A DNA stretch of 64,000 bases. Source: Aristolochia californica. Lineage: Eukaryota > Streptophyta > Magnoliopsida > Piperales > Aristolochiaceae. A program made the position numbers and the translations under genes. Positions 24,052 to 38,200 of this stretch are shown here, in pieces; position 1 is the first letter of the stretch; each line of letters begins with the position of its first letter. Under the pieces are notes generated by a model that did no database searches, was not told the origin of the DNA, and saw only the letters and a program-made list of their open reading frames with translations. The stretch covers positions 14,258,801 to 14,322,800 of the forward strand of contig JARWKL010000015.1 of NCBI GenBank assembly GCA_029961685.1, read 5' to 3'.

Positions 24052-24685
24052 CGAGGCATTTTTATCTGAGTATTCACTCCCAAACCATAAGTCATTTCTA
24101 ACAAAAATTATAGCCGTCACACATCATTAATCAATCAAAACTTTAACGATGATATATGATTGTTAGTTATGCTTTTTGTAAAATAGGCAAAAAGTGGGTT
24201 GTTTGGCTCTGGTAAATATCCCACCGCATGTTAACTTGAGATATTTTTCTACTCTTTGAAATTTTTGGATCATTAGGTCATTTAAATGTTCAACATGTTT
24301 CATGCATGCATTGCACATTTAAAACATGTTAGGATCAATTAGAAATCTTTTTCTTATAAAATTCCACCAAGCTATTAGGGGGTTGTACTAGTGGAATTTC
24401 CCAAACATGGATAACAAAACTTTGGTGATCATTTTTAGTGCATGAAATTATTTTCTTCACTTATATTTATTATAGTTTTCAATTTTTTGCATAGATAAAC
24501 TCTAAAATTTTCATTTTTTTGTGATTTATTTACCTTGTCTTTTTTTTAACGAGAAAAATGGGAGAGTTCAAAATCAAGTTTAACATCCAAAATGGAAATG
24601 CACAAATGCTGAGAGAGATAATTCCAAAAAGTATCTGTGATTTTTAAGAATTTTAAACTCCTTTAGGTTTTGCAATCATCAGAAA

Positions 24686-24715
<30 letters not shown>
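24686..24715 (+). repeat. Poly-G tract, 30 G
   Basis: In the monomer directly after the 24-G tract. The tract is followed by a G-rich tail TGCGGTTGGGAGGGAAG that replaces the usual CGAGGCA. Confidence 0.9.
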
Positions 24716-24716
<1 letters not shown>

Positions 24717-26030
24717 GCGGTTGGGAGGGAAGTGTTTTTAACAGAGTGTGACTCCAAAACCATAAGCCATTTATAGCAAAAATTATAGCCGTTACACATC
24801 ATTAATCGATCAAAACATTTACGATGATCTTTGATTGTTAGGTCCGCTTTTTGTAAAATAGGAAAAAAGTGGGCTGTTTGGCTTTGGTAAATATCCTACC
24901 GCTCGTTAACTTGAGAATTTAATTTTTTCAACAACTTGAAATTTTTGGATCATTAGGTCATTTTCATATTCAACATGTTTAAAGTATGCATATTCACTTT
25001 TAAAACATGTTAGGATCAATTAGAAATCACTTTCTTATAAAATTCCACCAAGCTATTAGGGGGTTGTACTAGTGGAATTTCCTAAATATGGCTAACAAGC
25101 ATGAAATAATTTCTTTCACTTACCTTTATTAAAGTTTTCAATTTTTTGCAAACATAAACTCTATTGTGATCTATTTGCCTTATCTTTTGGTTTACTAGAA
25201 AAATGGCAGAGTGAAAACTCATGTTTGGATTTGAAAAAAAATTGAATATCCAAAATGGATATGCACAAATGATGAGAGTGATAATTCCAAAAAGTATGTG
25301 TGATTTTTAAGGATTGTATACTCTTTTATTTTTTTCATATATTTGGTTTTGTAATCATCAAAAAAGGGCGGGCGAAGCATTTTTAACTGAGTGTTGACTC
25401 CCAAACCATAAGTCATTTCTAAAAAAATTATATCCGTTACACATCATTAATCTATCAAAACATTTACGATGATCTATGATTGTTAGGTCCGCTTTCTTGT
25501 AAAATAGGCAAAAAGTGGGTTGTTTGGCTCTGATAAATATCCCACCGCATGTTAACTTGAGAATTTAATTTTTTCTACTCTTCAAAATTTTGGGATCATT
25601 AGGTCACTTGCATCTTCAGCATGCCTATCCTCATATAATCCATGTTAGGATCAATTAGAAATCTCTTTCTTATAAAATTTCACAAAGCTATTAGGGGGTT
25701 GTACTAGTGGAATTTCCCAAACATGAATAACAAAACTTTGGTGTTCATTTTTTAGAGCGTGAAAAAATTTTCTTCACTTACATTGTTAATAGTTTTCAAT
25801 TTTTTGCATACATAAACTATAAAATTTTCTTTTTGTTGTGATCTTTTTGTTTTCTAGAAAATGGGAGAGTAAAAAATCAAGTTTGGATTTGAAAAAGAAT
25901 TGAACATCCAAAACGGAAATGCATAAATGGTAAGAGAGATAATTCCAAAAAGTATCTGTGATTTTAAAGGATTGTCAAATCTTTTAGTTTTGCATATATT
26001 AGGTTTTGTAATCATCGACGAAGGGAGGGT

Positions 26031-26047
26031 GGGGGGGGGGGGGGGGG
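26031..26047 (+). repeat. Poly-G tract, 17 G, within a wider G-rich stretch
   Basis: The G-rich stretch covers about 26023-26067, with interruptions GGGAGGGT before and TGGTGGGAATGGGGGG after. Several G3+ runs make quadruplex formation plausible. Confidence 0.88.
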
Positions 26048-27115
26048 TGGTGGGAATGGGGGGCGAGGCATTTTTATCTGAGTATTGACTCCCAAATTGT
26101 AAATCATTTCTAACAAAACTTATAGACGTTACACATCATTAATTTATAAAAAACATTTACGATGATCTATGATTGTTAGGTTCACTTTTTATAAAATAGG
26201 CAAAAAGTGGGTTGTTTGGCTCTGGTAAATATCCCAACGCACGTTAACCTAAGAATTTAATTTTTTCTACTCCTTGAAATTTTTGGATCCTTAGGTCATT
26301 TGCATCTTCAACATGTTTCAGGCATGCATATCCATTTTTAAAACATGTAAGGATGAATTAGAAATCTCTTTTTGATAAAATTCCACCAAGCTATTAGGAG
26401 TTTGTACTAGTGGAATTTCCCAAACATGGATAACAAAACTTTGGGGTTCATTTTTAGTGAGTGAAATAATTTTTTTCACTTACATTTAATATAGTTTTCA
26501 ACTTTTTCCACACGTAAACTCTAAAATTTTCATTTTGTTGTGATCCATTTGCCTTATCTTTTTGTTAACGAGAAAAATGGCAGAATGAAAACTAAAGTTT
26601 GGATTTGAAATAAAATTGAACATCCGAAATGGAAATGAAAAAATGCTGAGCGATATAATTCAAAAAATTATCTGTGATTTTAAGGATTGTAAACTCTTTT
26701 ATTTTTTTATATATTAGGTTTTGCAATCATTGGAAAAGGGGGGACGAGGCATTTTTAACTGAGTTTTGATTCCCAAACCATAAGTCATTTCTAACAAAAA
26801 TTATAGCCGTTACACATCATTAATGGATCAAAATATTTACGATGATCTATAATTGTTAGGTCCTTTTTTATAAAATAGGCAAAATAGGGTTGTTTGGCTC
26901 TAGGAAATATCCCACAGCACGTTAACTTGAGAATTTAATTTTTTCAACTCCTTGAAATTTTTTGATCATTTGGTCATTTGCATCTTCAACATGTTTCGGG
27001 CATCCATAGCCATATTTATAACATGTTAGGATAAATTATAAATCTCTTTCTTATAAAATTCCACCAAGCTATTAGAGGGTTGTACTAGTGGAATTTCCCA
27101 AACATGGACAATAAA

Positions 27116-30100
27116 ACTTTGGTGTTCAATTTTAGTTCGTGAAATAATTTTCTTCACTTAAATTTATTATATTTTTCAATTTTTTGCATAAATAAAATCT
27201 AAAATTTTCATTTTGTTGTGATCTATTTGCCTTATCTTTTTGTTTACGAGAAAAATGGGAGAGTGAAAACTCAAGTTTGGATTTGAAAAAAATTGAACAT
27301 CCAAAATGGAAATTCACAAATGATGAGGGACATAATTACAAAAAGTATTTGTGAATTTTAAGGATTGTCAAATCTTTTAGTTTTTGATATATTAGGTTTT
27401 GCAATCATCGGAAAAGGGGGGCGAGGCAATTTTTACTAAGTGTTGACTCCCAAACCATAAGTCATTTCTAACAAAAATTATAGCCATCACACATTATTAA
27501 TCGATCAAAACATTTGTGAGGATCTATGATAGTTAGGTCTACTTTTTGTAAAATAGGCTAAAAGAGTGTGGTTTGGTTCTGGTAAATATCCCACTGCACG
27601 TTAACTAGAGAATTTATTTTTTTCTTTTCCTTGAAATTTTTGGATCATTAGGTCAGTTGCATCTTCAACGAGTTTTAGGCATGCATATCCACATTTAAAA
27701 CATGTTAGGATCAATTAGAAATCTCTTTCTTATAAAATTCCACCAAGCTATTAAGGGGTTGTACTAGTGGAATTTCCCAAACATGGATAACAAAACTTTG
27801 GTGTTCATTTTTAGTACGTGAAATAATTTTCTTCACTTACATTTATTATAGTTTCCAATTTTTTGCAAACATAAACTCAAAAATTTTCATTTTCTAGTGA
27901 TCTATTTGCCTTATCTTTTTTTTTACGAGAAAAATGGGAGAGTGAAAACTTAAGTTTGGATTTGGAAAAAAATATAACATTCAAAATGGAATTGGAAAAA
28001 AGCTGAGACAGATTATTCCAAAAAGTATCTGTGATTTTTAAGAATTCTAAACTCTTTTAGTTTATTATATATTAGGTTTTGCAATCATGGGAAAAGGGGG
28101 GGCGAGGCATTTTTAACTGAGTGTTGACTCCCAAACCATAAGTCATTGTTAAGAAAAATTATAGCCGTTACACATCATTAATCGATCAAAACATTTACGA
28201 TGATCTATGAATGTTAGGTCCACTTTTTCTAAAATAGGCTAAAAGTAGGTTTTTTGACTCAGGTAAATATCCCATCGCACGTTAACTAGAGAATTTAATT
28301 TTTTCTACTCCTTGATGTTTTTGGATCATTAGGTCATTTGCATCTTCAACATATTTCAGGCATGCATATCCACATTTAAAACATGTTAGGATCAATTAGA
28401 AATCTCTTTCTTATAAAATTTCACCAAGCTATTAGGGGGTTGTACTAGTGGAATTTCCCAAACATGGATAACAAAACTTTGGTGTTGATTTTAAGTCCGT
28501 GAAATAATTTTCTGCACTTACATATATTATAGTTTTCAATTTTTTGCATACATAAACTCTAAAATTATTATTTTGTTGTGATCTATCGGCCTTATCTTTT
28601 TTGTTTACGACAAAAATGGGAGAGTGAAAACTCTAGTTTTGATTTGAAAAAAAAATTATCATCCAGAATGGAAATGCACAAATGATGAGATAGATAATTC
28701 CAAAAAGTATCTATGATTTTTAAGGATTGTAAACTCTTTTAGTTTTTCATATATTAGGTTTTGAGAACATAAAAAAAGGGGGGGCGAGACATTTTTAACT
28801 GTGTTCACTCCCAAACCATAAGTCATTTCTAATAAAACTATAGCCATCACACATCATGAATCGATCAAAACATTTACGATGATCAATGATTGTTAGGTCT
28901 GCTTTTTGAAAAATAGGCAAAAAGTGGGTTTTTGGCTCTGGTAAATATCCCACTGCACGTTAACTAGAGAATTTATATTTTTCTACTCGTTGAAATTTTT
29001 GGATCATTAGGTCATTTGCATCTTCAATAAATTTCAGTCATGCATATCCACATTTAAAACATGTTAGGATCAATTAGAAATCTCTTTCGTATAAAATTCC
29101 ACCAAGACATTAGGGTGTTGTTCTAGCGGAATTTCCCAAACATGGATAACCAAACTTTGGTGTTCATTTTTAGTTCGTGAAATAATTCTCTTCAGTTAAA
29201 TTTATTATAGTTATCAATTTTTTGCATTTATAAACTCTAAACTTTTCATTTTGCAGTCATCAATTTGTGTTATCTTTTTGTTTACGAGAAAAATGGGAGA
29301 GTGAAAACTCAAGTATGGATTTGAAAAAAAATTGAACATCCAAAATGTAAATGCACAAATGCAGAGAGAGATAATTCCAAAAAGTATCTGTGATTTTTAA
29401 GGATTGTAAACTCTTTTAGTTTTTTATATATTAGGTTTTGCAATCATTGGAAAAGGGAGGCGAGGTAATTTAAACTTAGTGTTGACTCCCAAACCATAAA
29501 TAATTTCTAACAAAAATTGTAGTCATTACACATCATTAAACGATCAAAATATTTATGATGATCTATAATTTATAGGTCTGCTTTTTGTAAAATAGGCAAA
29601 AAGTGGGTTGTTTGGCACTGGTAAATATCCGACCGCACGTTAACCTGAGAATTTAACTTTTTTGTACTCCTTGAAATTTTTGGATCAATAGGTATTTTGC
29701 ATCTTCAACATGTTTCAGGCACGTATATCCATATTTAAAACATGTTAGGATCAATTAGAAATTTCTTTCTTATAAAATTCTACCAAGCTACTTGAGGGTT
29801 GTACTAGTGGAATTTCCCAAACATGGATAACAAAGCTTTCGTGTTCATTTTTAGTGAGTGAAATAATTTTCTTCACTTACATTTATTATAGTTTTCAATT
29901 TTTTCCACACATAAACTCTAAAATTTTCATTTTTTTGTGATTCGTTTGCCTTATCCTTTTGTTAACCAGAAAAAATGGGAGAGTGAAAACTAAAGTTTGG
30001 ATTTAAAATAAAATTTAACATCCGAAATGGAAATGCAAAAATTATGAAAAATTATCTGTGAGTTTTAAGGATTGTAAACTCTTTTATTTTTTTATATATT

Positions 30101-30500
30101 AGGTTTTGCGATCATCGAAAAAGGGGGGTGAGGAAGTTTAAACTGAGTGTTGATTCCCAAACCATAAGTCATTTCTAAACAAAATTATAGCCGTTACACA
30201 TCATTAATCGATCAAAACCTTTATGATGATCTATAATTGTTAGGTCCGCCTTTTATAAAATAGGCAAAATAGGGTTGTTTGACTCTGGTAAATATCCCTC
30301 CGTACGATAACTTGAGAATTTAATTTTTTCTACTCCTTGAAATTTTTTGATCATTTGGTCATTTGCATCTTCAACATATTTCAAGCATCCATATCTTTAT
30401 TTAAAACAAGTTAGGATAAATTAGAAATCTCTTTCTTATAAAATTCCACCAAGCTATTAGAGGGTTGTACTAGTGTAATTTCCCAAACATGGATAACAAA
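27116..30500 (+). repeat. Loose higher-order unit, 5 monomers
   Basis: Anchors 27116, 27795, 28476, 29154 and 29835. The order is the GCATAAATAAA variant, the TTTCCAATTTTTTGC variant, the ACGACAAAAATGGG/AAATTATTATTTTG variant, a GACATTAGGGTGTTG variant with TTGCATTTATAAAC, and a TTGTTAACCAG/AACTAAAGTTTGG variant. Corresponding monomers sit about 4.75 kb upstream and 3.40 kb downstream. No gene is seen. Confidence 0.75.
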
Positions 30501-30802
30501 ACTATGGTGTTCATTTTTAGTTCGTGAAATAATTTTCTTCACTTACATTTATTATAGTTTTCAATTTTTTGCATAAATAAACTATAAAATTTTCATTTTG
30601 TTGTGATCTATTTGTCTTATCATTTGGTTTACAAGAAAAATAGGAGAGTGAAAACTCAAGTTTGGATTTGAAAAAAAATTGAACATAAAAAATGGAAATG
30701 CATAAATAATGAGGGAGATAATTCCAAAAAGTGTCTGTGATTTTTAAGAATTGTAAACTCATTTAGTTTTTTATATATTAGGTTTTGCAATCAACCAAAA
30801 AT

Positions 30803-30816
30803 GGGGGGGGGGGGGG
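30803..30816 (+). repeat. Poly-G tract, 14 G
   Basis: Same phase, in the first monomer of the 30.5-kb unit; followed by AGGTGGTGAATCA. Confidence 0.88.
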
Positions 30817-31499
30817 AGGTGGTGAATCATTTTTAACTAAGTGTTGAGTCCCAAACCATAAGTCATTTCTAACAAAAATTATAGCCGTCACACACCATTA
30901 ATCGATCAAAACATTTATGATGATCTATGATTGTTAAGTCTGCTTTTATAAAATAGGCAACAAGTGGGTTGTATGGGTTTGGTAAATATCCCACCGCACG
31001 TTAACTAGAGAATTTATTTTTTTCTATTCCTTGAAATTTTTCGATCATTAGGTCATTTGTATCTTCAACATGTTTCAGGCATCCATATCCACATTTAAAA
31101 CCTGTTAGGATAAATTAGAAATCTCTTTCTTATAAAATTCCAAATGGCTATTAAGGGGGTTGTACTAGTGGAATTTCCCAAACAAGGATAACAAAACTTT
31201 GGTGTTCATTTTTAGTACATGAAATAATTTTCTTCACTTACATTTATTATAGTTTCCAATTTTTGGCAAACATAAACTAAAAAATTTTCATTTTGTAATG
31301 ATAGTTTTGCTTTTTCTTTTTTTTTTTTGAGAAAAATGGGAGAGTGAAAACTTAAGTTTGGATTTGAAAAAAAATTGAACATCCAAAATTGAAATGCACA
31401 AATGCTGAGAGAGATAATTTGAAAAAGTATATGTGAGTTTTAAGAATTTTAAACACTTTTAGTTTATTACATATTAGGTTTTGCAATCATCGGAAAAGA

Positions 31500-31515
31500 G
31501 GGGGGGGGGGGGGGG
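31500..31515 (+). repeat. Poly-G tract, 16 G
   Basis: Same phase, after ATCATCGGAAAAGA, followed by AGACATTTTTAAC. Confidence 0.88.
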
Positions 31516-34500
31516 AGACATTTTTAACTGAGTGTTTACTTCCAAACCATAAGCCATTTCTAAGAAAAATTATAGGCGTTACACATCATTAATCGATCAA
31601 AACGTTTACGATGATCTATGATTGTTAGGTCCGCTTTTTGTAAAATCGGCAAAAAGTGGGTTGTTTGGCTCTGCTAACTATCCTACCGCATGTTAACTAG
31701 AGAATTAAAATTTTTCTACTCAAAATTTTTGGATCCTTAGGTTATTTGCATCTTCAACATGTTTCAGGCATGCTTATCCACATTTAAAACATGTTAGGAT
31801 CAATTAGAAATTTCTTTCTTATAAAATTCCACCAAGCTATTAGGTGGTTGTACTAGTGGAATTTCCCAAACATGGATAACAAAACTTTGGTGTTCATTTT
31901 TAATGCGCGAAATAATTTTTTGCACTTACATATATTATTGTTTTCAATTTTTTGCATACATAAACTCTGAAATTATTATTTTTTTGTGATCTTTCTTCCT
32001 TTTCTTTTTGTTTACGATAAAAATGGGAGAGTGAAAACTCAAGTTTGGATTTGAAAAAAAATTGAACATCCAAAATGGAAATGCACAAATAATGAGAGAG
32101 ATAATTCCAAAAAGTATCTGTGATTTTTAAGGATTGTTAACTCTTTTAGTTTTTTATATATTAGGTTTTACAATCATCGGAAAATGGGTGACAAGGCATT
32201 TTTAACTGTGTGTTGACTCCCAAACCATAAGTCATTTCTAACAAAAATTATAGCCGTTACACATCATTAAGTGATCAAAACATTTACGATGATCTATGAT
32301 TGTTAGGTCCGCTTTTTGTAAAATAGGCAAAAAGTGGTTGTTTGGCTTTGGTAAATATCCCAGTACATGTTAACTTGAGAATTTAATTTTTTCTACTCTT
32401 TGAAATTTTTGGATCATTAGGTCATTTGTATCTTCAACATGTTTCATGCATGCATATCCACATTTAAAACAAGTTAGGATCAATTAGAAATATCTTTCTT
32501 ATAAAATTCCACCAAGCTATCAGGGGGTTCTACTAGTGGAATTTTCCAAACATGGCTAACAAAACTTTGGTGTTCATTTTTAGTGTGTGAACTAATTTTC
32601 TTCACTTACATTTGTTATATTTTTCAATTTTTTGAATACATAAACTCTAAAATTTTCATTTTGTGGTGATCTATTTGCCTTATCTTTTTGTTTACGAGAA
32701 AAATAGGAGAGTGAAAAAAAATTAACATCCAAAATGGAAATGCACAAATGATGAGAGAGATAATTCCAAAAAGTATCTCTGATTTGTAAGGAATGTCAAC
32801 TCTTTCAGTTTTTCATATATTAGGTTTTGGAATCAACGAAAAAAGGGGAGGGGTGGTGGTGCGCAAGGCATTTTTAACTTAGTGTTGACTCCCAAACCAT
32901 AAGTCATTTCTGACAAAAATTATAGCCGTTACACATCAATAATTGGTCAAAATAATTTATGATGATCTATGTTTGTTAGTCCACTTTTTGTAAAATAGGC
33001 AAAAAGTGGGTTGTTTGGCTCTGGTAAGTATCCCACTGCACGTTAACTGGAAAATTAATTTTTTTCTAGTGGTTGAAATTTTTGGATCATTAGGACATTT
33101 GCATCTTTAATATGTTTCAGGCACGCATTTCCACGTATTTAAAACATGTTAGGAACAATTAGAAATCTCTATCTTATAAAATTCCTCCAAGACATTAGGG
33201 TGTTGTACTAGTGGAATTTCCAAAACATGGATAGCAAAACTTTGGTGTTCATTTTTAGTTCGTGAAATAATTCTCTTCACTTACATTTATTATAGTTTCA
33301 ATTTTTTTGCATTTATAAACTCTAAAATTTTCATTTTGTAGTCATCTATTTGCGTTATCTTTTAGTTTATAATAAAAAAGGGAGAGTGAAAACTCAAGAA
33401 TGGATTTGAAAAAAAATTGAACATCCAAAATAGAAAAGTACAAATGCTGAGAGAGATAATTCCAAAAAGTATATGTGATTTTTGAGGCTTGTAAACTCTT
33501 TCAGTTTTTTATATATTAGGTTTTGCAATCATCGGAAAAGGGGGTGAGGCATTTTTAATTGAGTGTTGACTCCCAAGCCATAAATCATTTCTAACAAAAA
33601 TTATACCCATTACACATCTTTAATTGATCAAAACATTTACGATGATCTATAACTATTAGGTCCGCTTTTTGTAAAATAGGCAAAAAGTGGGTTGTTTGGC
33701 TTTTGAAAATATCCCACCGCACGTTAAGTTGAGAATTTAATTTTTTCTACTCCTTGAAATTTTTGGATATTTAGGTCATTTGCATCTTCAACATGTTTTA
33801 GGCCTGCATATCCATATTTAAAACATGTGTAGAAAAATCTCTTTCTTATAAAATTCCAAAAAGCTATTAGGTGGTTGTACTAGTGAAATTTCCCAAACAT
33901 GGACAAAAAAACTTTGGTGTTCATTTTTGGAGAGTGAAAGTATTTTCTTCACTTACATTTATTATAGTTTTAATTTTTTCCACACATAACTCTAAAATTT
34001 TCCTTTTGTTGCATCCTTTTCCCTTATCCTTTTGTTAACGAGAAAAATAGGAGAGTGAAAACTAAAGTTTGGATTTGGAATAAAATTGAATATCCGAAAT
34101 GGAAATGCAAAAATGCTGAGAGAGATAATTCAAAAAATTATCTGTGAATTTTAAGGGTTGTAAACACTTTTATTTTTTTTATATATTAGTTTTTGCAGTC
34201 ATCGAAAAAGGGGGGCAAGGAAATTTTTTCTAAGTGTTGTCTCCCAAACCATAAGTTATTTCATTCAAAAATTATAGCCCTCACACATCATTAATCGATC
34301 AAAACATTTACGATGATCTATGATTGTTAAGTCTGCTTTTCATAAAATAGGCAAAAAGTGGGTTGTTTGGCTCTGGTAAATATGCAACCGTACGTTAGCT
34401 AAAGAATTTTTTTTTCTATTCCTTGAAAATTTTGGATCATTAGGTCATTTGCATCTTCAACATGTTTCAGGCATGCATATCCACATTTAAAACATGTTAG

Positions 34501-34584
34501 GGTCAATTAGAAATCTCTTTCTTAAAATTCCACCAAGCTATTAAGGGGTTGTACTAGTGGAACTTCCCAAACATGGAGAACAAA

Positions 34585-37500
34585 ACTTTGGTGTTCATTT
34601 TTAGTACATGAAATAATTTTCTTCACTTACATTTATTATAGTTTTCAATTTTTTCATTCATAAACTCTAAAATTTTTATTTTATTGTGATCTATTTGCCT
34701 TATATTTTTGTTAATGAGAAAAATGTGAGAGTGTAATCTCAAGTTTGGATTTGAAAAAAAATTTAACATCCAAAATGGAAAAGCACAAATGCTGAGAGAG
34801 ATAATTCCAAAAAGTAACTGTGATTTTTTAGGATTCTAAACTCTTTTTGGTTTTTATGTACTAGGTTTTGAAATCATCGAAAAAGGGAGGCGAAGCATTT
34901 TTAACTGTATGTTGACTCCAAAACCATAAATCATTTCTAACAAAAATTATTGCCGTTACACATCATTAATCGATCAAAAAATTTACGATGATCTATGATT
35001 GTTATGTCCGCTTTTTGTAAAATATGCAAAAAGTGGGTTGTTTGGCTCTGGTAAATATCCCACCTCATGTTAACTTTAGAATCTAATTTTTTCTACACCT
35101 TGAAATTTTTGGATCATTAGGTCATTTAAATGTTCAACATTTTTCTTGCAAGCATATCCACATTTAATACATGTTAGGATCAATTAGAAATATCTTTCTT
35201 ATAAAATTCCACCAAGCTATTAGGGAGATGTAGTAGTGGAATTTCCCGAACATGGCTAATAAAACTTTGGTGTTCATTTTCAGTGTGTGAACTAATTTTC
35301 TTCTCTTACATTTATTATAGTTTTCAATTTTTTGCATTCATAAGGTCTAAAATTTTGATTTTGTAGTGATCAATTTGCCTTATCTTTTTGTTTACGAGAA
35401 AAAAGGAGAATGAAAACTTAAGTTTGGATTTGAAAAAAAATTAAACATCCAAAATGGAAATGGACAAATGCTGAGAGAGATAATTCCTAAAAGTATCTGT
35501 GATTTTTAAGGATTGTAAACACTTTTATTTTTTTTTTATATTAGGTTTTTCAATCATCGAAAAACGGGGGACTAGGATTTTTAACTGAGTGTTGACTCCC
35601 AAACCATAAGTCATTTCTAACAAAAATTATAGCCGTTACTCATCATAAATTGATCAAAACTTTTACATTGATCTATGATTGTCAGGTCCGCTTTTCGTAA
35701 AATTGGCAAAAAGTGGGTTGTTTGGTTCTGGTAAATATCCCACTGCACGTTAACTTGAGAATTTAATTTTTTCTACTCCTTGATGTTTTTGGATCATTAG
35801 GTCATTTGCATCTTCAACATGTTTCAGGCATGCATATCCACATTTAAAACATGTTAGGATCAATTAGAAATCTCTTTCTTATAAAATTCCACCAAGCTAT
35901 TAAGGTTGTACTAGTGGAATTTCCCAAACATGGCTAACAAAACTTTGGAGTTCATTTTCAGTGCATGAAGTAATTTTATTCACTAAAATTTATTATCGGT
36001 TTCAATTTTTTGCATACATAAACTCTAAAATTTTCATTTTGTGGTGATCTATTTGCCTTATTTTTTTGTTTACGAGAAAAATGGGAGAATGAAAACTCAA
36101 GTTTGGATTTGAAAAAAAAATTAACATCCAAAATGGAAATGCTCAAATGATGAGTGAGATAATTCCAAAAAGTATCTGTGATTATTATGGATTGTCAACT
36201 CATTTAGTATTTCGTATATTAGGTTTTGCAATCGTCGGAAAAGGGGGGGCGAGGCATTTTTAACTTAGTGTTGACTTCCAAACTATAAGTCATTTCTAAA
36301 AAAAAATTATAGCCGTTACACTTCAATAATCGATCAAAATATTTATGATGATCTATGATTGTTTGGTCCGTCTTTTGTAAAATAGGCAAAAAGTGGGTTG
36401 TTTGGCTTTGGTAAATATCCCACTACACTTTAACTAGAGAATTTAATTTTTTCTACTCCTTGAAATTTTTGGATCATTTGGTCATTTGCATCTTCAATAT
36501 GTTTTAGGCACGTATATCCACATTTAAAACATGTTAGGATCACTTTGAAATCTTTTTCTTATAAAATTCCGCCAAGACATTAGGGTGTTGTACTAGTGGA
36601 ACTTCCCAAACATGGATAACAAAATTTGGTGTTCATTTTTTGTTCGTGAAATAAATTTTTTCACTTACATTTATTATAGTTTTCAATTTTTTGCATTCAT
36701 AGACTTCAAAATTTTCATTTTTTAGTCATCTATTTGCGTTATCTTTTAGTTCATGAGAAAAATGGGAGAGTGAAAACTCAGGTATGGTTTTGAAAAAAAT
36801 TGAACATCCAAAATTGAAATGCAGAAATGTTGAGAGAGATAATTTCAAAAAGTATCTATGATTTTTAAGGATTGTAAAATCTTTTAGTTTTTTATATATT
36901 CGGTTTTGCAATCACCAGAAAAGGGGGCCAGACATTTTTAACTGAGTGTTGACTCCCAAACCATAAATCATTTCTAACACAAATTATAGCTCTTACACAT
37001 CATTAATCGATCAAAACATTTATGATGATCTATGATTGTTAGGTCCACTTGTTTTAAAATAGGGAAAAAGTGGGTTGTGTGGCTCTGGTAAATATGCCAC
37101 AACACGTTCACTTGAGAACTTAATTTTTTCTACTCCTTGATGTGTTTGGATCTTTAAGTCATTTGCATCTTTAACATTTTTTAGGCATGCATATCCACAT
37201 TTAAAACATGTTAGGATCAATTCAAAATCTCTTTCTCATAAAATTTCACCATGCTATTAGGGGGTTGTACTTGTGGAATTTCCCAAACATGGCTAACAAA
37301 ACTTTGGGGTTCATTTTTAGTGCATGAACTAATTTTCTTCTCTTAGATTTGTTATATTTTTCAATTTTTTGCATACATGAACTCTAAAATTTTCATTTTG
37401 TGCTGGTCTATTTGCCTTATCTTTTTGTTTACGAGAAAAATGGGAGACTGAAAACTCAAGTTTAGATTTGAAAAAAAATTTAGCATCCAAAATTGAAATG

Positions 37501-38200
37501 CACATATGATGAGAGAGATAATTCCAAAAAGTATTTGTGATTTTTACGGATTGTCAACTCTTTTAGTTTTTCATATATTAGGTTTTCCAATCATCGGAAA
37601 AGGGGGGGGCAGGCATTTTTAACTTAGTGTTGTCCTCCAAACCATAAGACATTTCTAACAAAAATTATAGCCATTACACATCAATAATCGATCAAAATAT
37701 TTATGATGATCTATGATTGTTAGGTCCGGTTTTTGTAAAATAGGCAGAAAGTTGGTTGTTTGGCTCTGGTAAATATCCAACTAGAGAATTTATTTTTTTC
37801 TACTGGTTGAAATTTTGGATCATTAAGTCATTTGCATCTTCAATATGTTTTGGGCACGCTTATCCACATTTAAAACATGTTAGGATCAATTAGAAATATC
37901 TTTCTTATAAAATTCCACCAAGACATTAGGGTGTTGTACTAGTGGAATTTCCCAATCAAGGATAACAAAACTTTGGTGTTATTTTTTAGTTTGTGAAATA
38001 ATTTTCTTCACTTGCATTTATTATATTTTCAATTTTTTTTCATTTATTAACTCTAAAATTTTGATTTTGTAGTCATCTATTTGCGTTATCTTTTAGTTTA
38101 TGAGAAAAATGGGAGAGAGAAAACTCAAGTATGGTTTTGAAAAAAATTGTACATCCAAAATGGAAATGCGCAAATGCTAAGAGAGGTAATTCAAAAAAGT
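34585..38200 (+). repeat. Satellite array, monomers about 51-56
   Basis: Anchors 34585, 35264, 35942, 36623, 37301 and 37970 (steps 669-681). GACATTAGGGTGTTG monomers recur at 36623 and 37970. The monomers at 35264 and 37301 share GGCTAA and GAACTAATTTTCTTCTCTTA. The last monomer is cut at AATTCAAAAAAGT, where an inverted segment starts. No gene is seen. Confidence 0.95.

Larger units (their letters stand above)
22368..27115 (+). repeat. Loose higher-order unit, 7 monomers
   Basis: Anchors 22368, 23047, 23727, 24419, about 25098, 25735 and 26438. The first three monomers are variants with private marks: GCATAAATAAACTC with ATTTTTTACTAAGTGTTG or similar; TAGTACATGAA with TTTCCAATTTTTTG; and TACGATAAAAATGGGAG with AAATTATTATTTTG. 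The same order restarts at 27116. The monomer at about 25098 has lost ~25 bp including the anchor itself (GGCTAACAAGCATGAAATAA). Three long G tracts lie here. No gene is seen. Confidence 0.75.
30501..34584 (+). repeat. Loose higher-order unit, 6 monomers
   Basis: Anchors 30501, 31196, 31884, 32564, 33239 and 33911. It repeats the order of the previous unit with one extra monomer (32564, CATGGCTAACAAAAC) before the GACATTAGGGTGTTG one. The distance between the two GACATTAGGGTGTTG monomers (29154 to 33239) is 4085 bp, the same period as the clean six-monomer repeat at 48-60 kb. No gene is seen. Confidence 0.75.
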
